From assembly GCA_002429385.1 (NCBI GenBank), contig DIZL01000042.1, positions 1 through 45,909 of the forward strand: 45,909 nucleotides of DNA. The letters are read 5' to 3'. This DNA is from Prolixibacteraceae bacterium UBA6029. Lineage in GTDB: Bacteria; Bacteroidota; Bacteroidia; Bacteroidales; Prolixibacteraceae. Position numbers and translations under genes: made by a program. Shown one piece after another: positions 40,701 through 45,909 of this stretch; within the stretch, counting starts at the first letter, position 1, and the number at the start of each line of letters is the position of its first letter. The notes below the pieces were generated by a model. It was not told where the DNA came from, did no database searches, and worked only from the letters and a program-made list of their open reading frames with translations.

Positions 40701-42305
40701 TACCAGTCCTTCACGGATTGAATCGATTGGCGGGTTGGTAACCTGTGCAAAGACCTGACGGAAATAATTAAAGAATCGTTGAGGCTTTTCAGAGAAACAA
40801 GCCATCGGAGTATCATTACCCATAGAACTTGTAGGCTCAGCGCCAGTAACGGCCATCGGCTTAATGATCATTTCCATATCCTCCTTCGAATAGCCAAAGA
40901 CTTTCGAATACGTATTGAACTGATCTCCCAGTGAAGATGAAACACGTTGTTTCACTTCAATATCTTCCATAACCAGACGATTCTCCTTCAGCCAGTTTCC
41001 ATAAGGATTACGCTGACTTAACTGGGCTTTTACTTCTTTATCAGGAATTATAATCCCCAGCTTGGTATCGACCAACAGAATTTTACCAGGGCGCAAACGA
41101 CCCTTCTCTTTCACTTCTTCAGGAGCAAAAGTCTGAACGCCAACCTCAGATCCCATCACAATCAAGTCATTCTTGGTGATGATATATCTGGAAGGACGCA
41201 ATCCGTTACGGTCAAGTGTACCACCGATGTAACGACCATCGGAAAACACCATCGAGGCCGGGCCATCCCAGGGCTCCATGATGGTCGAATGGTATTCATA
41301 GAATGCCTTAAGACTATCCGGGATAGGATTTTTTGAATTAAACGATTCAGGAATCATCATGCATAAGGCATGAGGAATCGATCGTCCGGTCATATGTATA
41401 AATTCGAGTGTATTATCAAATGAGGCTGAATCGGATTTATTGGGTTCGATAACCGGAAATACCTTTTTCAGATCATCCCCGAAAACCTCAGACTTAAGGA
41501 GAGCTTCGCGTGCCTGCATCCACATTCGGTTACCCTTTATGGTATTAATTTCGCCGTTGTGAGCCACCATACGGAAAGGCTGAGCCAAATCCCATGTTGG
41601 AAAAGTATTGGTACTGAAACGTGAATGTACCAATGCAATGGCGCTTGTAAATTTGGGATGAGTCAGATCCTTATAATATTCCCTTAACTGACTCGGCGTA
41701 AACATTCCCTTATAAATGATCACTTTGGATGATAAACTCGGAATATAGAATGTACCCTTATTGGGGATTTCTGATTCGCGAATTTCTTTTTCAGCCTGTT
41801 TCCGTACCAGATATAATTTTTGTTCCAGAACATCCTGTTCCAAATCAGCTTTTACGAATACCTGCCTGACATAGGGCTCCGTCAGTTTTGCAATCTCACC
41901 CGGAGCAGAACTGTCAACAGCCACATCACGGTATTCAATTAATTCCAGGCCTTCCAGTTTGATGTATTTGCTAAGAATATCCTGACACAAAGCTGCTTCT
42001 TCCCTGTCCTGAGGGAAGAAGATCAGTCCTGTCCCAAATTTACCCGAAACAGGTATATTTACCTTCAGCACTTCCTTAATATATTGATCCGGTATTTGCA
42101 TCAGAATGCCGGCGCCATCACCAGTTTTATTATCCGAACTGGTAGCGCCACGGTGATCCATATTTTCAAGAACCTCTAATCCCCTCTCGATTATATCGTG
42201 CGACTTCTGGCCCTTAATATGTGCCACGAAACCAATCCCACAATTATCGTGCTCATTGGCTGGATCGTACAACCCCTGCGCTTTTGGTATACTTAAATTC
42301 ATCAT
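37782..42305 (-). CDS. gltB: Glutamate synthase large subunit GltB
   Basis: This 1507-residue enzyme hydrolyses glutamine and transfers the ammonia to 2-oxoglutarate. It has an Ntn glutaminase domain with Cys22 exposed after a 21-residue propeptide (EHDNCGIGFVAHIKG), a central domain, the FMN-binding synthase domain (SGCEGGTGASPASSIKFAGL), the 3Fe-4S ligands in CIMMRKCHLNTCPAGIATQ, and the C-terminal beta-helix (GRIIVVPP, GAKAVIEGSGDHCCEYMTGG). Length and domain order are standard for bacterial GltB. The gene is upstream of gltD. In a diazotroph this enzyme takes up ammonium newly made by nitrogenase. Confidence 0.97.
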   Translation of the reverse strand: MMNLSIPKAQGLYDPANEHDNCGIGFVAHIKGQKSHDIIERGLEVLENMDHRGATSSDNKTGDGAGILMQIPDQYIKEVLKVNIPVSGKFGTGLIFFPQDREEAALCQDILSKYIKLEGLELIEYRDVAVDSSAPGEIAKLTEPYVRQVFVKADLEQDVLEQKLYLVRKQAEKEIRESEIPNKGTFYIPSLSSKVIIYKGMFTPSQLREYYKDLTHPKFTSAIALVHSRFSTNTFPTWDLAQPFRMVAHNGEINTIKGNRMWMQAREALLKSEVFGDDLKKVFPVIEPNKSDSASFDNTLEFIHMTGRSIPHALCMMIPESFNSKNPIPDSLKAFYEYHSTIMEPWDGPASMVFSDGRYIGGTLDRNGLRPSRYIITKNDLIVMGSEVGVQTFAPEEVKEKGRLRPGKILLVDTKLGIIIPDKEVKAQLSQRNPYGNWLKENRLVMEDIEVKQRVSSSLGDQFNTYSKVFGYSKEDMEMIIKPMAVTGAEPTSSMGNDTPMACFSEKPQRFFNYFRQVFAQVTNPPIDSIREGLVMSLTNYIGSLHTNILDESPIHCKLIKFDDPIITNTDLGKIKDLKHEQFSHATLSMVFPVKEGVAGFKRAFDDLLKQAEKAVDDHKNFIILSDREISEEYAPIPSLLAVAAVHHHLIQTQKRMQIGIIVETAEAREVAHFALLFGYGASSVNPYLAFSAIDDMVKNGEIDMKYSEARHNYIKSIDKGLLKVMSKMGISTLRSYQGCQIFEALGISDEVISKYFTGTSSKFGGIGFEEICKESLLFHKEAYARNKNVNSGFETFGTYHYRKYGEHHAWNPETIGLLQWATRTNDYSVFKEFTKKVDSENAQPTFIRGCLKYKRNPIDISLVEPVENILKRFVTGAMSYGSISKEAHEALAVAMNSIGGRSNTGEGGEDAERFGTNRRSAIKQVASGRFGVTNNYLINADELQIKIAQGAKPGEGGQLPGFKINTIIAKLRNSTPGITLISPPPHHDIYSIEDLAQLIYDLKVTNPRAKVSVKLVAENGVGTIAAGVAKAFSDLITISGCEGGTGASPASSIKFAGLPIELGIAEAQQTLVMNNLRGRVKLQVDGQLKTGRDVVILGMLGGEEFGFATSALITLGCIMMRKCHLNTCPAGIATQDETLRKRFIGRSEYAINFFRFIAMEVREHLAEIGVATFDEIVGRADLLEQNYEVSNWKMKKMDFSRVIFMPEEAKKYDIRNTFPNIKSIEDHLDHTLIREANKAIKSKEKVWLSHSINNVDRTIGAMLSGEISRRYGEEGLPNNTIMANFTGTAGQSFGAFLVKGISFRLEGDSNDYIGKGLSGGRIIVVPPVGSTFNPEENIIVGNTSFYGATSGEAYIRGVAGERFCVRNSGAKAVIEGSGDHCCEYMTGGRVVVLGTTGRNFAAGMSGGIAYVLDQEGNFEYFCNKGLVELGPVEDKADIVELQDMINKHLLYTQSTMAAKILTNWDEFLPKFVKVIPFEYKKVLEELKLRELEKKLQLTEDDPTRHE

Positions 42306-42624
42306 CTCTGTTTTATATTATTTTGTTTTCGCAAAAAGCTTTCAGACTGATCGATTTTTAATCATTCTGAACAAAACAATCTACAAAAATCTAAAATTTA
42401 TAAGGAAATCAATCCTTTTCCTTACGAACTGAAAGCAAAAGTAGTGATATTAATAGAAAACACCAATTTCAGATTTGAACGGAAAAGGTTAAAAACTATC
42501 ATTTCATTGAAAAACGAAGTAAACTATCCACACATCTAGTTAAAATACAATACTTTAAAATCTAAAACAAGGAAAGTTAGTAAAGGTTGGCTGAAATCAA
42601 AAAATAACGATTAATTAACAGAGT
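42306..42624. other. gltB upstream region, no gene seen
   Basis: A 319-bp AT-rich gap between gltB and argH. It must contain the gltB promoter. I see only a short AAGGAA/TTCCTT inverted repeat near 42400-42425 and no convincing operator, RNA gene or ORF. Confidence 0.45.
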
Positions 42625-43962
42625 TTAATGTTGCTCCAGTAACCATTCAAACGCTTTTTCTATATTCCTGAAGTCGTAAGATTGTATTACATTTTTCATT
42701 CGGTCTGATATCTGTTCCAGGCATAGATTACCCAAACTTCCTTCATGGGTATGATTGATTTCCCGACCCGGTTCATACGTCCCGGCATTGATGCTGGCGC
42801 CAATCATTTTATAGGCATCGCGAAATGGCACTCCCTGCTGAACAAGTTTATTTACATCTTCGACACTGAACACGTATTTATAACGATCATCTGCCAACAA
42901 ATCTTTATTTACGCTCATCTGATCAATGGCAAAACCGACAATGCTGATACAGTCGAGCAATTCCCCGAATGCGGGCATAAATACTTCTTTCAATATCTGC
43001 AGGTCCCGAAAATAGCCACTGGGCAGGTTATTGGTCATTAAGCTAATTTGATAGGGAATCGCCTGTATCTTATTGCAATGTGAACGAACCAACTCAAACA
43101 CATCGGGATTCTTTTTGTGGGGCATAATGCTCGAACCCGTGGTTAACTCATCCGGAAGGGCAACAAAACCAAAGTTCTGGCTCATGAACAGGCAAACATC
43201 AAAGGCGAACTTTGAAATGGTGGCAGCTACCGATGACAAAGCAAATGCAACAGTTTTCTCCATTTTACCGCGTCCCATCTGGGCATAAATCACATTGTAA
43301 TTCATGGATTCAAACCCAAGCAAATCTGTTGTCATCTGACGGTTGAGCGGAAAGGAAGAACCATATCCGGCTGCCGAACCCAGTGGATTCTGATTGGTAA
43401 TCCGGAAAGCTGCCTGAAGTAAAACCAGGTCATCGACCAAACTTTCGGCATACGCACTAAACCACAGACCAAATGATGAGGGCATTGCCACCTGCAAATG
43501 TGTGTAACCGGGCATTAGGTATTGCTTGTTTGCTTCGGCTTTTGCCATCAACTTTTCGAACAATTCACTGACAGCAGACACCAATTTCTGGATTTCAGAA
43601 CGGGTAAAAAGCTTTAAATCAAGCAATACCTGATCGTTACGTGAACGTCCGCTATGAATTTTCTTGCCGGTATCACCCAGCTTGCGTGTAAGCATCAACT
43701 CAACCTGTGAGTGCACATCTTCTACTCCTTCTTCAATCCTGAAATCCCCCTTTTCGATGATGCGATAGATCTCAACCAGTTCGGCTTGAAGCTCTGAAAG
43801 CTCATTTTCCGTAAGCAAATCAATGGTCGCCAGCATTCTGGCATGAGCAATCGAGCCTAGGACATCAAATTTCGCCAGGTACAAATCCAGTTCACGGTCC
43901 TTTCCCACTGTGAAGTTTTCGATTAATGCATTAACAGCGGTCCCTTTATCCCAGAGTTTCAT
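42625..43962 (-). CDS. argH: Argininosuccinate lyase ArgH
   Basis: This enzyme splits argininosuccinate into arginine and fumarate, the last step of arginine synthesis. It has 445 residues from the ATG at 43960-43962. The fumarase/aspartase-family signature GSSIMPHKKNP is intact, as are HSRLGDTGKK-type (SQVELMLTRKLGD) and SGRSRNDQVLLDLKLF. A longer TTG-started frame would add 12 residues without homology. The neighbours are gltB and an unrelated membrane protein. The other arg genes are not in the window. Confidence 0.95.
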   Translation of the reverse strand: MKLWDKGTAVNALIENFTVGKDRELDLYLAKFDVLGSIAHARMLATIDLLTENELSELQAELVEIYRIIEKGDFRIEEGVEDVHSQVELMLTRKLGDTGKKIHSGRSRNDQVLLDLKLFTRSEIQKLVSAVSELFEKLMAKAEANKQYLMPGYTHLQVAMPSSFGLWFSAYAESLVDDLVLLQAAFRITNQNPLGSAAGYGSSFPLNRQMTTDLLGFESMNYNVIYAQMGRGKMEKTVAFALSSVAATISKFAFDVCLFMSQNFGFVALPDELTTGSSIMPHKKNPDVFELVRSHCNKIQAIPYQISLMTNNLPSGYFRDLQILKEVFMPAFGELLDCISIVGFAIDQMSVNKDLLADDRYKYVFSVEDVNKLVQQGVPFRDAYKMIGASINAGTYEPGREINHTHEGSLGNLCLEQISDRMKNVIQSYDFRNIEKAFEWLLEQH

Positions 43963-44157
43963 AATGCGTCTATTTTTGGAAACCCAAAGATAATTCAAAA
44001 TAGAGGTTTATGCATTTTAGGTGCATTTTTATTCAAATGCCACTGAATATTTTAATGTAGGTTTGATTTTAACGGTCTATCCTGACCCTTTACTATCTAT
44101 TTTGTCGATTTCAGTGCAATTATAATTTTTCAGACAAAACACATGATCTGAATCTAT

Positions 44158-44802
44158 TTAAAATTTACAGCCGATCTCAAAACTTATCCCATGGGGATTT
44201 ATAGACAGATTATTGGATGTCATATTGTATCCTTTAAATCCAAGACCGAAAAATGGTATAAAATGTTTGCTTATATTAAAACAGACACCTGAACCAATAT
44301 AGGTGTACAAACCTCTTTCCTGCACCAAAAAGGGCGGACCAAAATTGTAAATTCCATCCGTCTCAGTGATATCAGGTGATCCGGCAGGCACTTTTACTTT
44401 TTCGTAATACTTTAGAAATGTAATCCCTGTGGATAGTTCGATAAATGGTACTATAAATCTGTTTTCGCCAAAAAGATACCGCGCATTTATGAATACAGGA
44501 ACCAATCTGATTTCTGACAATTTCAATCCATTATCATCGTGGTGCAGGCCAAATACATCCTCAACTCCCAGACCCAGTGAAAACTTTGGCGTAAACTGAT
44601 ACCCGGCCATCATGTTAAAACCGGTAAAATGATCGACATGGGTGCTTCTCAGATTCTGGTAATCGGCAATGATAAACGATTTCTCAAAAAGGGAACTGAA
44701 CTTTCCTTTCTCAATTGCCTTGTCGCTTTTAGGATCAAGGGATATTGCTTCAGAATCAAAGACAAATAATATACAAATCAATATTAGGAAAATATGTCTC
44801 AT
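44158..44802 (-). CDS. Outer-membrane beta-barrel protein of unknown function
   Basis: This 214-residue protein has a Sec signal peptide of about 19 residues (MRHIFLILICILFVFDSEA). The mature part has alternating strands with repeated aromatic ends (FTGFNMMAGYQFTPKFSLGL, PFIELSTGITFLKYYEKV, YTYIGSGVCFNISKHFIPFF), and it ends SFEIGCKF, a terminal aromatic as in outer-membrane barrels. It resembles the small OmpA/outer-membrane-beta-barrel type of Bacteroidota. The substrate or partner is unknown. Confidence 0.65.
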   Translation of the reverse strand: MRHIFLILICILFVFDSEAISLDPKSDKAIEKGKFSSLFEKSFIIADYQNLRSTHVDHFTGFNMMAGYQFTPKFSLGLGVEDVFGLHHDDNGLKLSEIRLVPVFINARYLFGENRFIVPFIELSTGITFLKYYEKVKVPAGSPDITETDGIYNFGPPFLVQERGLYTYIGSGVCFNISKHFIPFFGLGFKGYNMTSNNLSINPHGISFEIGCKF

Positions 44803-44850
44803 GCCAATTGGGTTTGCTATTATTTTTTACAGAAGCAAACGATCACTAAG

Positions 44851-45756
44851 TTAAGAAATCTTCGACAGCTTTGGACAACGAACCACTATTTTGTGAGTAT
44901 CAATAAATACCGGAGCTGGAACATTCAATTTACCGGGTTCTCCGTCATAGTGAAAAACAGAAGTATCGGCCACTTCAAGTTCAATGGATTTTGCCTTGTA
45001 GTAATCAACAAACGGCAGCTTAGGGATCAGTCTGGTAAACAAGGCCACTGCAAAAACAGGCATCCAGATTTTCGGAAATTTCTTCACCACCACCACATCG
45101 ATTAAACCATCGGTCATACTTGCACCCGGCGCTATAAAGGCGTTGTTTCCGAATTGTGAGGCATTGGCAAAAGTGACCAGAAAAACAGGTTCTGTGATTG
45201 GAACTCCGTCAATTTTCATGTGTACCACAAAGGATTTAAATCGTATACTTTCCTGAATCACTAATTGAACATATCTTAAAAACCCGCGGGAGGAAGCTTT
45301 ACTCATCTTGTCCGCAATCATCGCATCAAAACCAATGCCGCTGGTGCACAGAAAATGTTGATTATTCAGACGGCACACATCCAACTGAAGATTATTGCCA
45401 TCGATCAACATTCTGGCGCTTTGATGCATATTCATCGAAATACCCAGTTCACGGGCCAATCCGTTTCCTGAACCCACCGGAATAATTCCCATTGGCGTGT
45501 TGCTGCCCAATAAACCTTGTGCAACTTCATTAACGGTACCATCGCCTCCTACAGCCACAACCAGATCAAAACCATCCTTTGAGGCTTTTGATGAAAGTTC
45601 GGTGGCATGGCCAGGATGGTCTGTAAAGGAATATTCTACGGAATAACCCTTCCTTATTAAATACGGGATCACGATATCGACAGCTTTCGCTCCCGCCATA
45701 TGCCCTGCATATTTATTAATGATCAGGAATACTTTCCCCGTTTTTGTTTCTTCCAT
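44851..45756 (-). CDS. Diacylglycerol kinase-family lipid kinase
   Basis: This 301-residue protein has the DAGK catalytic signature VVAVGGDGTVNEVAQGLLGS (nucleotide loop at residues 70-74) and PVGSGNGLARELGI (95-106). These are followed by GIGFDAMIADKMSKAS and the C-terminal beta-domain with HYDGEPG near the end. It fits the YegS/DgkB/BmrU family of soluble lipid kinases. The lipid substrate (diacylglycerol, phosphatidylglycerol or sphingoid base) cannot be told from sequence. The last being plausible in sphingolipid-making Bacteroidota is family knowledge, not something seen here. Confidence 0.9.
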   Translation of the reverse strand: MEETKTGKVFLIINKYAGHMAGAKAVDIVIPYLIRKGYSVEYSFTDHPGHATELSSKASKDGFDLVVAVGGDGTVNEVAQGLLGSNTPMGIIPVGSGNGLARELGISMNMHQSARMLIDGNNLQLDVCRLNNQHFLCTSGIGFDAMIADKMSKASSRGFLRYVQLVIQESIRFKSFVVHMKIDGVPITEPVFLVTFANASQFGNNAFIAPGASMTDGLIDVVVVKKFPKIWMPVFAVALFTRLIPKLPFVDYYKAKSIELEVADTSVFHYDGEPGKLNVPAPVFIDTHKIVVRCPKLSKIS

Positions 45757-45909
45757 TGATTTGGTTTACGTTTTTCCTCTTATATCCAGGCTTTATAAGT
45801 CCGCAAAGATAAAAAACTGCCCCCAATAGGCTTTGCTATCCAGATAATAAAACAGGAAAATTGCTTTTTATAAATGAAAAACAATTGACTTATTAACTCA
45901 CGTTACGCA

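Overview
The window looks like a chromosomal segment of an anaerobic or facultatively anaerobic diazotrophic Bacteroidota. Evidence includes AT-rich spacers, mostly absent Shine-Dalgarno sequences outside a few nif genes, Bacteroidota-style secreted proteins and a Bacteroidota-type AraC regulator remnant. A Marinilabiliales/Prolixibacteraceae-like host is a plausible inference from memory, not something the sequence proves.

Positions 1-529 hold the decayed end of an IS66-family transposase. Positions 581-16410, all on the minus strand, form a compact molybdenum-nitrogenase and molybdate island. Read from its promoter side the order is nifH, nifI1, nifI2, nifD, nifK, nifE, nifN, nifB, a thioredoxin-like 2Fe-2S ferredoxin, nifV, a small HEPN-like protein, a molbindin with a cysteine tail, a short ModE-type regulator, an outer-membrane porin, modA, a two-domain molbindin, modB and modC. 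This is the minimal 'group III' nif arrangement known from anaerobic bacteria and methanogens: nitrogenase, its NifI1/NifI2 PII switch, FeMo-co assembly (EN, B, V) and molybdenum supply. A GNAT acetyltransferase and a NifA-type sigma54 activator lie just upstream on the same strand. The nifH leader carries two identical 16-bp palindromes exactly 100 bp apart, good candidates for the activator's binding sites. Stem-loops mark the nifK/nifE, nifE/nifN and nifN/nifB junctions.

Positions 18962-21464 contain no intact gene. The stretch is a graveyard: a frameshifted AraC-family regulator, a fragment resembling the PIWI end of a prokaryotic Argonaute, a 138-bp duplicated gene end, an RHS-repeat fragment and two inverted arrays of an 8-bp repeat. 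It is followed by an intact AbiEi/AbiEii toxin-antitoxin pair behind a large palindromic operator.

Positions 23226-25922 hold a secreted TPR/TonB-C-like protein, an aldo/keto reductase and a secreted lipocalin-like protein. Positions 26197-36235 (plus strand) form a catabolic locus for an unknown glycoside or sugar acid: two paralogous Tat-exported GHL6/GH42-like hydrolases, an exported glucuronidase-like hydrolase, a Tat-exported enolase-superfamily enzyme and a GntP-family permease, with no SusC/SusD pair.

Positions 36316-45756 (minus strand) are core metabolism: glutamate synthase (gltD, gltB), argininosuccinate lyase (argH), an outer-membrane barrel protein and a diacylglycerol-kinase-family lipid kinase. 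GltBD would assimilate the ammonium produced by the nitrogenase, but it is a separate unit and its proximity need not be functional.
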